A DNA stretch of 64,000 nucleotides from Hirudo medicinalis (taxonomy: Eukaryota; Annelida; Clitellata; Hirudinida; Hirudinidae): NCBI GenBank assembly GCA_011800805.1, contig MPNW01000193.1, positions 257,857-321,856 on the forward strand, written 5' to 3'. The notes under the pieces are model-generated. The model did not search any database. It was not told where the DNA came from and worked only from the letters and a program-made list of their open reading frames with translations. Positions 35,393 through 49,479 of the stretch are shown here, piece by piece (the stretch's first letter is position 1; each line of letters begins with the position of its first letter). The position numbers were made by a program, and so were the translations under genes.

Positions 35393-37672
35393 GTCATAAC
35401 TAACATTATAAATACTTGATGGACAAAATAAACACATAATAACTAATTTTAAAATATGTATGAATTCGAATTTTTACTATACCACTAATTTTTTGCTTGT
35501 GATCCTAAATATTAAAGAAATTAAAGATGTCTTTAACTCATCCTCCGATATGCTATGAATAATGCATTTTTTCTGAGATTTTTAAGAAATAATCAAAATC
35601 TTTTTAAAATTTTATTTTAATAATAATAATAATAATAATAATAATAGAATTAATAAACTACTTGACTCTAGAACTGCTGAATCATCTGTTAAGCTCAACT
35701 CCAAAACCTTTAGTGGTATTTTCATCTCTGCATTGTCCTGAAATTCAAGCAGTTTATTTGTGCTGAAAAAGTCATAACTTAACTACTAAATAATTACAGG
35801 GTTTTTATGAATCACCTGCAAATCCTGAGATGTATCAGAACTACAATGGATACTCCTTTTCAAGTGGTTTCCAAAAAAATCCGATTCCGACGTCCGATCG
35901 TCAAAAGACGAGGAGAATATTTGAGACCCGGCTGCAAATCCATGATGCAAATGTTACAAACAACTCTTCGAAGCATTAAAATTGATTGGCAAAGTTTTAC
36001 AAAACAAGACGTAGAACTTTACAACAGATGGTTCCACTAAAAGTTCTACAGAAAATAACTCAAAACTATTCCCAATACAAATATCGAACCTGGAGGTTTA
36101 ATTTTAATCATTTTTCTTTTGTGAAGTTTCAATGGTCTACGGATGTTTCTGGCAGAAGCAGAACATTCTGCACTTGAAACCTCAGCCACTGGGAGAGGCA
36201 CAATAGGGAGATTTCGTTCTGTAAGAATCAATTGTCTGTTTATTCATGTTTAAAAATATTCCTCATGCATTCAAGAGGATGAATGTTGGGCCAAAGACAA
36301 GTACGATCAAAAGTATCTTTAATTATTTTCAACTACAGAAACAATGGGCAAAGCAACAAACTTGCAGGGAATCTTGGAGTTTGTTCAGTAAGATCTTGTG
36401 CTTTATGTTTCAATCTGTGATGAAATTGGCCTTTGTGGTAGTATTCCTTGATTGAAGTAAGGCCAGATGGAATTTTATTTTGCACCCTAAATTCAGTAAA
36501 GTTTGGCTGAGGCATTTCTGTACAGACTGAAATAAACAAATATGTAAAAAATTTAGAATCCCTTGGATGCATCAAATGATTATCTTATCAAATACTCAAA
36601 AGCATAGCATTAAGATGATTACGCAAATGAAAATATTATTTTAGCATCTGTGCATATTGTTGCAATTCACCAATCCTGCTTATATTTATTTTTACAATTC
36701 CTTGTAGATAATTCGCTTTAAATATTTAAAGACTCTAACAATCAGTCTAAGAAATCTAAAAACTCCAATGCGGGAGTAGAGCATACCAATATGACTGCTT
36801 TTCAGATGTTTTTGATCAATGTGAATTTGCTTCTTTGACCGTTTTGGTTTCTCCATTCCTATGTTTCTATAATAATTTGAAATAGAAGAGAGACCTCTGG
36901 GCCTAAATTTAACGAAGTCATCATCACATGAGGGAGACGCTTCCCCCATTTTGCAGAAAGTGGGTAAGTTCAAAACACTAGGGTCAAAGCTCCCTATGCC
37001 AGCTCCATAAGCATTTATTGGTTGCTTTAAGTTCTCTGGTACAGCGGCTTTTTGCGATAGAAAGGAATTATTTGTTCCGACAGAAATCACACCCAATAAA
37101 GGTTTTTGAATAAGTATCGCATTTAACTTGCTAGAAATGCTGAATGGTTCACATTGCAGCACTTTTCCCCTCATTGGATTATTGGAATTGCACGGAATGA
37201 CATTACAGGACGAGTCATGTCCACAACTGGTGCCAACACGCTGGTACAAATTTTGTTCTCCTTTCATTACATTCTGAGTGAATCCTGTGCACAAGTTTGG
37301 AATAGACTGCTTGGAATAAAAGAAATTTCCAGCACAATTGCTGGACTCACCAACAACAGTTTTTCTCTTTAATGTTAAATCAAGTGGTGGTGATTCACTC
37401 AATGTTAAACTTTCGATAGATACTGATGGTTTGTAATCATAACCATCCTCGATATTCTCGACTTTATTCTTCATTTCGAATTTGGCTGAAGCATTACTAC
37501 CATCACCTTGCACAAGTAGAACTTCTGACAATTGAGTTATTGCCAGGGCTGCTGTGTACCTATCTTCCTCTTCATTTCGCCCCATGCCGCTTAACATATT
37601 CTCGACCAAATTTACATCACTAAATACATGCGTAGTGTAACGTACGCTCGAAGTGACAAACCGCACAGCCAA
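33553..37672 (-). CDS. I-kappa-B-like ankyrin-repeat protein (BCL3/I-kappa-B-zeta style)
   Basis: Nine exons: 36787-37672, 36362-36526, 36090-36218, 35816-35931, 35662-35737, 34853-35027, 34491-34599, 33950-34154, 33553-33848; all phases agree and give 718 residues. Ankyrin repeats fill about residues 510-700: DEDGDYIIHIAASQGD, TPLHIAVEMGN, QTCLHLAILHNN, NYEGLTALHLAV, KSGKTPLYLSAEHN and SGYTPYQAAT. The opening GD-x2-xHIA and the GKSGKTPL repeat are characteristic of the I-kappa-B family, which binds Rel/NF-kappa-B dimers. The long, low-complexity N-terminal half (about 510 residues) has no recognised domain and, as far as I can see, no DSGxxS phosphodegron. That, with basic stretches such as LKLHKRKM, favours a nuclear, BCL3/NFKBIZ-type protein over a classic cytoplasmic inhibitor. 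Convergent with ZnF-C, 348 bases apart. Confidence 0.87.
35345..35645. repeat. AAT microsatellites in an intron of the I-kappa-B-like gene
   Basis: Perfect AAT runs lie at about 35350-35391 and 35619-35646 inside the intron between exons 35662-35737 and 34853-35027. They are simple repeats, the second only about 15 bases from the splice donor. Confidence 0.8.
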
Positions 37673-38879
37673 AATAGTTGCTTCGAAAAACCCTCAGATT
37701 ACAGGACGATCAAGTAAAACATATAAACTAATCGACAAACATAGCACGATATTTCATATTGGAACAGGATCCCGTCATCCCTCACAATAATGGAAAAACG
37801 ACAACAAGAAATGTTTTTGCCAGCTATTTATAGATGGAAATTTTCTAGGGAATTCAAATATGTTGATGAATGTCGCAGAATGTATTTGCAGAAACGAATG
37901 AATTTATTCTGGTGCTGACGGTTTTTGCACTATGACAAAACCATTGACTTTCGGAAAAGTCCGCAAATGAAACCACAAAAGGCCTTCACAGATGTCGACG
38001 CAGAACCACCATTGCCGTACCCACCGAAATCGAGCCAATGAACAGTCTGGTTATTGAGGTCACTAACTTGTTATTACTAATAAAGTAAAGCGCTTAGCTA
38101 ATTTATTTGTAACTTATTATTATTGTTAAGTTTATTTTAAACAATACAATTTTATTGTCAGTTATTTGTAATTTGCTTATGTGTAGTAACGGTTATTACA
38201 TGTTATGTAATACTAGTTCTATGAGGACATTACCTCAAGAATATTTATCGCATCAACTAGAGTTTTAGATTGAGGTATGATTGGTCACACTATAGTTAAT
38301 TATAAAACAAACGATATTACATTTATGATGCAAATGCTAATAAAATGTGAATACATTAAATAAAATAACTAGTTTAATTTTAATTTTTCATGTTATGGCC
38401 ATTCTGCTTTTTTAGACTCTAGAGTTTACCATCAACTTATGAAACAAGTTTTAAGTTTTATGAAGTAGCACATCAAAACCTGGGTTTGAAAAATAATTAA
38501 ATCAAAAGTTTATTTATTTATCCAAATAAACAAACCGAAGTGCAAGCAATGCCTTGTCACTTACAAGATAAGTGAGGAACAGTGAAAACACCTACTAACA
38601 GTAAAAAGTCCAAAAATTAGAAAAAGAAGAAAAACAAATTAAAGTAAGACAGAATAAAGAAAACAAATAAGTTTGAAAATACATCGGAATAAAATGGAAG
38701 AATATGGAAGTGAAGTAAAATAACGGCAAGTGAGGACAGAGAAACAGATAAATCAGAACAGTCAAAACAAAATCGTGACAATCGGGAGGAGACAAAAATT
38801 CAAAAAGATAAAGTAAAATAGAATAAGTATGGAGCTTAAATAAGGTAGGAATAAATATTAAGGAAGAGGGAGATTTAGC

Positions 38880-39070
38880 TGGTAACAGTTAAGCATTTAG
38901 AGAAGTCAAGTTTATTGATATAGCAACGGAACCTAGAGAAGGTGGTAGAGGTTGCAATGTCATCTGGTAATGAATTCAGCGGACTATTTTGTTGGAGAAG
39001 AAATATTTGGTTGCTTTTATAGTACACGAGACTGGTCTTATTTTGTAGGTATGGCCTCTCGTACCAGAAT
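38880..39070 (-). mobile_element. non-LTR retrotransposon C-terminal fragment
   Basis: On the minus strand the translation includes FLLQQNSPLNSLPDDIAT then FSRFRCYINKLD. This matches the common end of LINE reverse transcriptases (xQR-x-WNSLPxxxxxA-xxxxFKxxLD), with the Trp of WNSLP replaced and no flanking RT domain. It is a decayed 5'-truncated insertion. Confidence 0.5.
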
Positions 39071-39179
39071 AGGTGGGCTGAGTGGATATTGTTTATAAGG
39101 TTCGTCTTCATGTACCATGTAAGATTTTGTAGCACAGAGGTCCAAAAATCGGTCTACGGTGCTCTTAGGTCCGTAGGCC

Positions 39180-39320
39180 CTTCCCCAACAACCCCACAAA
39201 CAATCTCCTCATGGATTTTATCAACGACTTGGTCCATTCTCCGGAAACGAGAACATTCTTGACCTCATCTTCTCCAACGATCCAAAGCTTATTTCTTCTA
39301 TAAACATCGAATGTCCCCTT
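39180..39320 (+). mobile_element. non-LTR retrotransposon endonuclease fragment
   Basis: The plus-strand reading GNENILDLIFSNDPKLIS then INIECPL resembles the segment of CR1/Jockey-type endonucleases (N-x-LDLIFSND-P) just before the catalytic SDH motif, which is absent here because the sequence breaks into GAT/GAC repeats at about 39325. A second frame just upstream also looks related, so it is frameshifted. Confidence 0.55.
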
Positions 39321-39337
39321 ACCATAATAATAATGAT

Positions 39338-39369
<32 letters not shown>

Positions 39370-39424
39370 CGACAACAACAATAACAATAACGATAACGAT
39401 AATGATAATAATAATAATTATAGT

Positions 39425-39470
39425 TAATTTTTAATGCGCCATTTGCATAGCGTCAGAGGCGCCTAAATGT
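39425..39470 (-). mobile_element. SINE tail fragment
   Basis: The reverse complement reads GCGCCTCTGACGCTATGC then AAATGGCGC, matching the 3' part of the SINE at 55471-55499. No tRNA-like head is visible. Confidence 0.4.
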
Positions 39471-41420
39471 GCCTAACAATATGGTTCTGTTCAGCCTCAA
39501 TATCTCCACACTGCCTACCATGAACTTTACTATTCGTGATTTCAACAAAGACAACAACACAGACATGAATAATCATTTGCATCAAATAAACTGGAACCAC
39601 CTTTTCCAGTTCTGTTTTTCTGCTGATAGCTGCTGGCTTCTCAAAAACTATCCACATGAATTGATGGACAAGTTCATTCCCCATAGGTCCGGCAATAAAG
39701 TGTTTCCCAGCAAAGCCCCAAGGCATTTCTCCAGCTTTATAAGCTAAAACTCCATTACTGGCGCATATGGCGATCAGCCTCGCGACCCGAAGACAGAACC
39801 AGATACCAAAGGGTTGCTAGTCAGTGCTGCCGAACGATCAGACAATGCTGAACTACTACAGAACTCGACCTCATAGCAAAAATTAACCTTTGGAAGTTTC
39901 TAACGCTATGCTAACAAGAAACTCTTCAGTCACTCCCAATTGGGTGACATTCTAAATAGTAGCGTCACTCTCACATAATAAATGGCAAAGATATTGATAG
40001 ATTTTGGCGAACCGCTTTACTTTTATTATATATCCAATGATTTCTTCAACATATTTATCAAAGTTGTCGCAAAAAATCCATAAATGCTTGATTGTTTGAT
40101 TGCAACTCATTAACATTTCTGTCGAGATTACAATTTAAAACTAAAAATATAAATTAAAAAAATATTATAAAAGCTAAAATCAAAAGTAGAAATTTATTAC
40201 TCACATTCTCGAGATATAATCTAAAAGTCACTTTTTTCGATGATTTCCTTCCTGCATCCTGTCTAATAGAAATTGTCGGCAGATTGCCAATTGAATACCG
40301 GTTGATAAGCAACCTAGTCAACGAGTTGATAAGGATGACAATATTGATACTCTCCAATATGGAGTGGATGCTTTTGAAGGAAGCCTGTCGTAAAGACGGG
40401 AAGTGACATCTTGAGTTTTTCACACCTCTCAAGAGCTTCTCAAATTACAATTATAATCTAGTAATAATAATACAGAAACTGTGATGTTATATTATATGGT
40501 ATGTTATATTATATTGTAAAGTTATATTATATTGTAATGTTATCATTATATTTAAACTTACAAACATTTAAAGTTAAAATAGTTGATTTCATTCTAAACC
40601 CAATTGCAAAGTAAGTCAATGCTTCTAGAGTACTCAGTTATTCCGAACAGGATAGATTTTGGCTAATCGCGTTACTTTTAGTATAATTCCAACGATTTCT
40701 TCAACGTATTTTTGAAGTATTTTTCATTGCTAGAGAAAACCGCTTGTTTTAACTTTTACACAAGAGCTCTATGTACTTTTAATCGCAAGCTACAAGTTGA
40801 ATGAGAAGATCATCATCACAATCGATGTAATCATTTCAATTTCACACAATCGTAGGTGTTTGTTACCTGCATTCGAACTCTGCATTTTGGCGCAAGGTAA
40901 GTCGTCTGCTCAAGTGATCCATAAACGCGTCTCATAAAAGGACAAGTCTACCCGCCCGGGTATAATGGAGTGTTCTATGGACGCATGAATTAACAATAAT
41001 ATAGTTTGTCGGACAAATAATAGTCCTATCTTAGTTGACATCAAAGAATAAAGCGAAGATCAAACGGGCGAAAGATTCGAGTTGAAAAGGTAAGAAATGT
41101 TATTATTCCACTTTATCTCAGTTAATTTGCTTCAACAGCAAACAGTCTGTTGATGCCTTTGGTCGCTGCTAAGAGTTCAAAACTTGTTTTGAAACTTTGG
41201 AAAATGCAACCTCACAATCACTTGTGAATAATGACCTCACTTTTAAAATGAATCCTTAAGAGTCAAGAAAGATGTGTTTTTTTCTGTTTCCACTTCCTGT
41301 TTTCCGAACTAATAGTTGTTACTTTAATCAACAGATTTGGTTTTCGAAGTTTCAAATTTTTGATCAGCAACCATTCTTGAAGTTTTTCAATAACAACATC
41401 ACTTCATACGTTAAGCAATC

Positions 41421-41913
41421 ATGTCGCGGTCACGTGAAACCAAGAAACATCAGCTGCCGAAGAGTGAGATATTTTTTATACGATGTCAGTCGTTTCAGTT
41501 GAACAACTTAAATGTTCAAAATTTCCGTCCGATTGCGAATAAAAAGGATCTAAATTCAAAGTATAAAATATAGCGCATAAATATTAAAATGAAAAACATT
41601 CTTCAGAACTTTGACCTCAACAAAACAAAACTATCCTGTATATTCACTCTTGCAACAATTCCGACAAAACGTAGTCATTAACATGTTTTTTCGTGCAGAC
41701 CCAAAGCAGTGGAGTCGACAGGACGTTGCAGACTGGTTGGAAATTATGTCAAAGGGCACAGGGATTCACCTCGACCCCAAAAACTTTCCGATGAATGGAA
41801 GGGGTTTGAACCTAATGACCTCGGAGATGTTTTCCAGTAGGATCCCTGAAAAGAGCGGAGTTGCTCACTGGATTTACCTCGAGTTCCGTTACAGGATCGA
41901 AATGGCTACCTAA
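41421..41913 (+). CDS. stand-alone PNT/SAM-domain protein
   Basis: The proposed model has two exons, 41421-41463 and 41699-41913, giving 85 residues. The second exon encodes a nearly complete ETS-type Pointed (PNT) domain: DPKQWSRQDVADWLE (W and WL anchors), FPMNGRGLNLMTSEMF (the MNG-x-x-L-x-LT core) and HWIYLEFRYRI, then a stop. No ETS DNA-binding domain follows in the next 10 kb. The acceptor GTGCAG at 41693-41698 and phase fit the small 5' exon (MSRSRETKKHQLPK), which is less certain than the domain. PNT domains mediate protein-protein contact or polymerisation in ETS factors. A free PNT protein would be expected to bind and modulate such factors, as Mae/Edl does in Drosophila (inference). 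It could also be a truncated ETS gene or a gene with an alternative 3' end. Confidence 0.7.
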
Positions 41914-42354
41914 TTTAATGACGCGTCATTAAGAAAATCACTTTAATTTGTTCACGCCGGCGCTTGCTAGACAATAGCGTCAGTCAATAACGAAACAGTT
42001 TAAAATATTCTTAAAATCTAAAAGTGATTTTCTTTTTTATTCGCTTGGCTATTGACTATTTATCTGGGTTAGATACCTGACCTGCGAATCGTCAGTATAA
42101 TTTTTATTGAGCACAAAATTTTGAATGATTGTCTTCAATTAAGTTCAATTGCACTTGTAAACAATTTTTCGCGACAACCACCTGAAAGAGTAATTCCTCC
42201 TGCATATCGTCACAGCTCACATCCCTTAAAGATTTTTAATGGCTTTATTTCTGGCTGTTGGGTGATAGTAATTCAAAAGCTTCCCATTATATCTACGCAT
42301 TTGCCAGAGAATTGACTACAAAATCTCTTCACTAGTTTTCAAGTCTCTCATTGG

Positions 42355-42640
42355 GTCATGCACCATCATATCTCTTTCACTCGCACTACAGATATTCCTG
42401 CTAGGCGCGGGCTCAGATCAGCAACCAAGGGCTCCCTCGTCAAATCATCTGCTATGCGACATTGGATGGCAGGTCTATAGATGTTGTTGGCCCACAGATC
42501 TGGAATAGACTTCCCCTCTCAATTACCAACACCGATCCAGCCGGATTTCACTCAAAACCTTCCTCCTTAGAGAAAACTTCCCTCTACAATAGTGGTCTTG
42601 AAGTTCTGTTGAACATACGCCACTCAAATCTGTATCGTTA
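42355..42640 (+). mobile_element. non-LTR retrotransposon C-terminal fragment
   Basis: The plus strand reads VVGPQIWNRLPLSI then TDPAGFHSK, matching the usual LINE end (GP-x-x-WN-x-LP-x-x-x-R ... FK-x-x-LK). The upstream part reads like RARLRS/TKGSL, with frame shifts. It is a decayed remnant. Confidence 0.55.
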
Positions 42641-45151
42641 TCGTTAAAATGATGTCGGGCTACATACAATAAACAACTTCTGAAAGTTAGTTAACTTAAA
42701 TATTTCGCCAAGTGAATATAATCCCAGAGTAGTTCATAAAACTTCGGAATTCTGAAGTTTAAGCGAAATAAATCAATATGATTCACTTTGGAACCATTCC
42801 ACTTTCTAGAAGGAACAGATGAAGAAAGTTTGAGATTTAACTGGAAATGTGTAGCAACCGACTACTGTAAAGCAGTAATGCAGTAAACGTTGCAAAGAAT
42901 AGTCTTTAAAGAATTTTACAGGTGGAATATCCTTAGCAAAGCAAATTAAAGTTCCAATGTGAACAGAGAAGAGATTTCTCAAGCTAGTCCCAATTAATTC
43001 GATCCGTTATAATTCACATTGAAAGCAACACATATTTCAATAACTACAACGGATATAACCAGCATAAAAACTATCCTTAGTTAGCAAGAGAGTGAAAAGA
43101 GTAAAAAGTGTTTTCTTTGTGAGAGTTATATTTAAAGAAGCAGCGATTGGCTGTGATGAACAAATTCGGGCACAAACATTTTGTTTGGCCCAATTCGCGT
43201 CGGGTCACAACTTGTTGCCGACGCTGGGGTTTATGTACAAGGACTCATCCTAAAGGTGAATTGCCTTTAAACGATTTTATTTTGCTCAACTTCCCCATTA
43301 TCTCATTAAGACTTCACGAAGAGAGTAAAATTGTTGAAAATAAAAATGTCGCTACATGCCACGTGAATTCAGTTCAATTCTCAGCGCATGGATTTGCCTA
43401 TCCGTTTTACATTTGCAAAAATAACTACAAACTGGAAATAGACGAGCATCATTTGTTCCTGCGTTTGACTTTCTTGCTATCGACTGAATCATTAACTAAT
43501 TAACTGAAATTTAGTTGCACGTTATTTTAACATTTTAGGCTGCCTAGTAGAACAAAATATTATTCTTGGAAGTTGTGCATGATCGCTTTAAAAATGGATT
43601 ACGAGACTATGGTTTGTGCAATATTTGCAATTCATGATTTGCTCATTAAGTTCTCTGATAAAACTAATCCAGCTGCATGCATTTTGTACTTAAATGTTTT
43701 AAACTAACCTAAAGTGATTGGGTGTATTTTAAAAAATCCTTAGTTTGAACACTTGAAGTACTTTGATTTCTCTTAGAAATAGGAGACATTTTGTTTTTTT
43801 TTAGTGAATCTAAATGCTTGCATCAAATGGTTTTGTATTGGAGACCCACACTTGATACCAGTGAAAATTCTAACATTTCAATTTCATGGATAGACTGATC
43901 TTCCAACATTAACATATTCCAATTTGATAGTTCCACGTGATAGCTCAAACTTCCCAGTACCAAGCATGCACTGTAATTAATTCGTGCTTCAGCATTTGCT
44001 GATTTAGTTGAATATACAAGACTTCTGTAGTCATTGTTTATGTTTTATCTGTTATTTTCATCTTTCCCAGGATCACTTAGCAGAAGACAGAGGAGGGGTG
44101 AGACAATTTTATTGGATTATTGTTTTTTTCTAAATCTTGAATTTCTTTGGTTAAAATTTAGTTTTTCCAATAAAATTCTGTTATTCTGGACAATGGATGA
44201 GTTGTTTCATTAATTTGTGAGCAAAAATAAACTGTCCAAATGCACTGCCATTAGTTTGGCTGATAAATTTCAGTTAAGGAGTTGATAAGTTTGTTGAAGA
44301 TAATGGAATTGCTAGATTTGATAACAGAGCCTGTAGGTGTTTTAAGTTATTTTTATCATCTTGGAAGGCTATTTTTATCTCAATTGTGAGTTATTTTAGA
44401 TTTTAATTAATTCGTGATGGTGAGGGGTTGTGACAGTAATGAAAAGATCAACTGAAAATTATTGGACTGATAGTTTGTGATACCCTTTCTAAACTCACGT
44501 TATTATATCTCAGTGATCGCTTGCAACCGAATCCTTAATCGATGCCCACCCAAGCATTTTCTTTTGAACTTTGGACCGATGGAGTTTTAGGAAATACTTT
44601 CTTTCACGAGATGATGGCTTATGTAAGCCTGCATTTAGCGACAAGTAAAAGTGTGCATTTTTCTTGCATTGATTTGTTTATTTCACAGTTACTACGAGAT
44701 GGGTTTTTTTTTTCTTGATGTTATTCATCTTCTGAGCATCAGAGCCTAATCATTGTTTATTTTGGGGAAGGTCGTTATTTTTGGTCACTCAAACAATTTC
44801 TTTTATCAGGCAAAACTTTTGCGTTTTGTTTTTTTTATAGTAAAATCACTAAACAAAAACACAATTCGAGGACAAAGCGACTGTTTTTCGTTTAGTGATA
44901 TAACCACATGACCATCTGGCTCGCAGATGAGAGTGGATGCGGTGGTGAAGTCATGGAACATTACGCGTTGTTTGGAAATTCACTGGTTGTTTGCAACAAC
45001 AACAACATTGTTATCTGTGATGAAATAAATCAAACATGTCGACCTTCTTATCAAGGTATCCTGAAATATTTGGCTCCTATTTAGGACGCGTTTGGAGTTC
45101 TGCGCCCTCGTTAGGCGATAAGGAGGCCCTCATCGAGCCGCCATTGGCTGC

Positions 45152-45192
45152 CTATAAATAGACCCTGGCAGTCATTGGTAGTCTATAAATAG
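45152..45192. promoter_or_regulatory. two CTATAAATAG motifs
   Basis: CTATAAATAG occurs at 45152-45161 and again at 45183-45192, the first shortly after CCATTGG. The motif can serve as a TATA box or a MEF2-type site. No coding exon downstream could be tied to it, so this is only a candidate promoter. Confidence 0.25.
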
Positions 45193-46178
45193 AATCTGGG
45201 AAATTTACTAGACTTTGTAAACAATCAACAAAGGTTTTCAAAATCCGGGTTAACATCCATCGAGATTTCGACAAGAACCGCCCCCATTTCCCTCACATTT
45301 TGTAGTCATCTCTCTTTTTTTTCTCTCCATATCCAAGTTGTATTTCACTTTTGCTTGGTTGTATCGTCGGCTTCCCCCGATATCCTACGCACCTTTGTTG
45401 GACCGTGGTTGTCATGACTACCTCGAACATTTTCATCCACCCTGCGGTGGTTACTCCTTGTCGTTGTAAGTTAAATACAAATATAATGGATCATCGCCAT
45501 CATCATCACCATCGTCATCATCGTGGACAGCTTTACGTCTACAAAAGATAATTTGTTGTCATCCTACTCGCTTCTAAATTAGGCAAATTGCTTTCAAAAC
45601 AGGCCAATCAACCTGTTATGTTATAATCGACTGCAAAAGATACCGGAGATGAGTTTGATTGTACCCCCAATTAGACACCCCCTTCTGTGCACCAGGATGG
45701 TGCTTTAATTGGATGCCAATTAGGGATGTAATTTGAGGATATTTCACGAACTCTTGCAGCTTTAGGGGTGTTTCGTTGTCGAAGTAATCCACATCTTTCG
45801 CATCTTTTTATTTGACATCCTTGTCATTCCACTCGGGTGGTGGTAGACTTAACGTCGACCCTTAGACATGTTTGACCTCGTTTGCCTGTTCGTAATCTCT
45901 AGCGTGGAGACTACTTGTAACTTAATGTTTTTCTTTTACACCTATGGCTTTATTCATTCTTTCATCAAATGCTTTAATGGATTAACTACAAGTACATTTC
46001 GGAGGTATTTTTCGTAAATGTGAGTAATTTTAATCACTAGCACCTGCAATTTAATAGTTTGAAATTGACTTGGTGAGGTTTACAACGAAACGTAAAAGTA
46101 GTGAGTGTTTTTTTCATATCCAACTTGCATGCGTGACCAAAAATACCATGAGGGAGATATTCAAGAACGGAGCACTGT

Positions 46179-47212
<1,034 letters not shown>

Positions 47213-47931
47213 AGTTTTGCATTTCTCCACGATGCTGATGTTCGCAAACGCCTTTCTCCTATTTAATTGATCGATGGGTTGTATTTAATTGTGAATTTAC
47301 GATTTGATCGAAGTTTCATTTTAATTATTTGTTATTTTTTTATCCTAACAGTTTGAAAGCTGCGTGGATCGGTTGTCTAATTTATGGCATGTTGCAATGA
47401 TTAATTGTTCGGAGGCGAAACTGAGATTACTTACGCTGATAACACGTACACCGAGAATACGAACGCTGTGAATAAATATACTGATAATACGTACACTGAG
47501 ATTACGAGGAAGAATTTAGAAGGAACTTTAATTTGTCATAGAATAACAAACATAAAACATTTGATTTTATGAAACATATTTTACTATTGCACGGAAATGT
47601 CTAATCGTTCTTAGGTCCTTCTAAAATCAAATTATTCTTTTGACTGCTTCTCCTTAGCGTTGTGAGGACATTCTGTTTATTGATTCTTAGTCATAGACTC
47701 ATTGCCTCTTCCTCATTCAGGCTATTTTTAAGTTTGAACAAAATTACGGTTTCTAAAATTTCATGGGAATTTCAAATTGGACTCGACTGAGAAATCCGTC
47801 TTATTAATACAACAGGTTAATTTATCATTTAAATTATTTATTCACAAACTACCTGTAAAAACATTTTGCTCGTCGTAACTGAAAGTGTGAGATTGAGAAT
47901 GATGCTGGTGACAGCCAATAATGATGAATGA

Positions 47932-47962
<31 letters not shown>

Positions 47963-48896
47963 CGATGACGTCGACGATGATTATGATGATGATTAACGAC
48001 TTCTCAGATTTAATATGCCTGCTTTTTTGTCTCTTGAATGTCACCCATGGCGACCTTCCAATCTCCCGTGAGGTCAACGCCGATGGTCGTTGTTGTTGCT
48101 GGAAGGTTTTAATGCTAGGTTTTTGTAATGCGTCGTGCATTGTGCACTCAATTTGCACTTTAATTTTGTAAGCTTGATGATGAATTACTAAGAGAAAGTA
48201 TTTTTTAATTTTGTAAATAATTGCTGCAAGATGTAATTCGTCGCTGGCTTTCGTTATGTCTCTCATTTGCAGTTATTTTTAGAACGTTAGTATCGTCCTT
48301 GAACTTGGCCTATTATCTATGTTTAACTTCCTTTTCTAAGCCAAGTCGAGTTAAGAAAATCCTGTTGTAGTCTGATGATGCAGACATTCGAAAGAAATAC
48401 CACTCAGATTCTAATTTTGAGATCCAGTGATGAAGAGATGTTCCTCTCGTAGTTTCTTTCTTGATATTTCTATTTTAGGAACTTACTCTGCAATGAACCT
48501 TTGATTAGACTGACTTTAGAATTTAGTTTCCCTTGCCTGGTGTCTGCTGGGAATGTACTTGATGAGGACGACGAAGATGATGAGGAGTATGAGGATGATG
48601 CGGCCATTTGGTGAAAGGGGTGGAACATGAACTGAAATGAATTGAATGCCGAGACAAGAGGCTGCACAACTTGCAAGAATAGGCTTTTTTTACTGACAGG
48701 GTTACTGTTACCGAAATGGTGTGTTGAAGGACTACTGCCACAAAAAGTGACAATGATCCGTTGATGAATAGTTTTTAGGAAGTCGAACGACATCTTGAAA
48801 GGAAGGAAAACGTGCTTCAACCATCACATTGCGAATGTTAAGTAAGGTTCGATTAACGAATCATTTAAACAGTATTTCTAATGTGAAGCATTAAAA

Positions 48897-49078
48897 CAAT
48901 AACAACAATAATAATGATGGTGATAATAATAACAACAACAACAATAATAATATTAATAATAATAACAATAGTGATGACAATAATATTAATAACAATGATA
49001 ATAATGATGATGATGATAATAATAATAATAATATTAATAATAATAATAATAATAATAATGATAATAATGATGATGAGC
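48897..49078. repeat. AAT/AAC/GAT microsatellite
   Basis: A+T-rich mixed trinucleotide repeat. Open frames through it are homopolymeric in every phase. Confidence 0.85.
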
Positions 49079-49479
49079 CAAGGACAGTTGGGAGAAAATC
49101 ATGACGACATATATTAATTAGTATTACTCCAATCATGCACTTTGATTTTATTCTAAGAAATCATTTAGTTGAAGCCTTCGAAAGATGCTCGACTGTTATT
49201 TTCGTTGTCAGACTCAGTCAGTCACTTAGTTTTGTTCCTACCTGTTGAGGCCAAAGATGTTGTGATGCGTGACGTCTTCGACAGAATGGAACCGTGACCT
49301 TTTTACGAAGCTTGCGTAAAAGCCTCATCACACATGCGTTCGTCAACGTTTACAAAGTTTACAAAAAAGTTCACACATGCGTTTCGCAGGAACTTACGCT
49401 TTCATTCGATGGAGTTTTGAAGCAAGCTCTTCTTTTCGATGAGCAATGCATGCTATTATTAGAGTTCCCGTTAAAATTA

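Larger units (their letters stand above)
37673..41420. other. intergenic with LINE debris
   Basis: It contains the 5' flank of the I-kappa-B-like gene and A+T-rich sequence. LINE remnants lie at 38880-39070 (-) and 39180-39320 (+), with a SINE-tail fragment at 39425-39470 (-). An unassigned open frame on the minus strand at about 39463-39800 is described in the findings. From 40000 to 41420 I see nothing recognisable. Confidence 0.5.

Noticed and set aside
43147..43503. 118-residue open frame on the plus strand
   Set aside because: It begins at a non-ATG codon, matches no family I know and has no clear splice signals that would join it to another exon.
48370..48400. CTGATGA...GAAA resembling a hammerhead ribozyme core
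   Set aside because: The bases between the two motifs do not form a stem II at the required positions, and no matching stems I and III with a cleavage triplet were found.
48470..48820. 116-residue minus-strand frame with a Ser run
   Set aside because: The Ser run is a repeat by-product. The rest looks somewhat protein-like, but I found no family or splice context.
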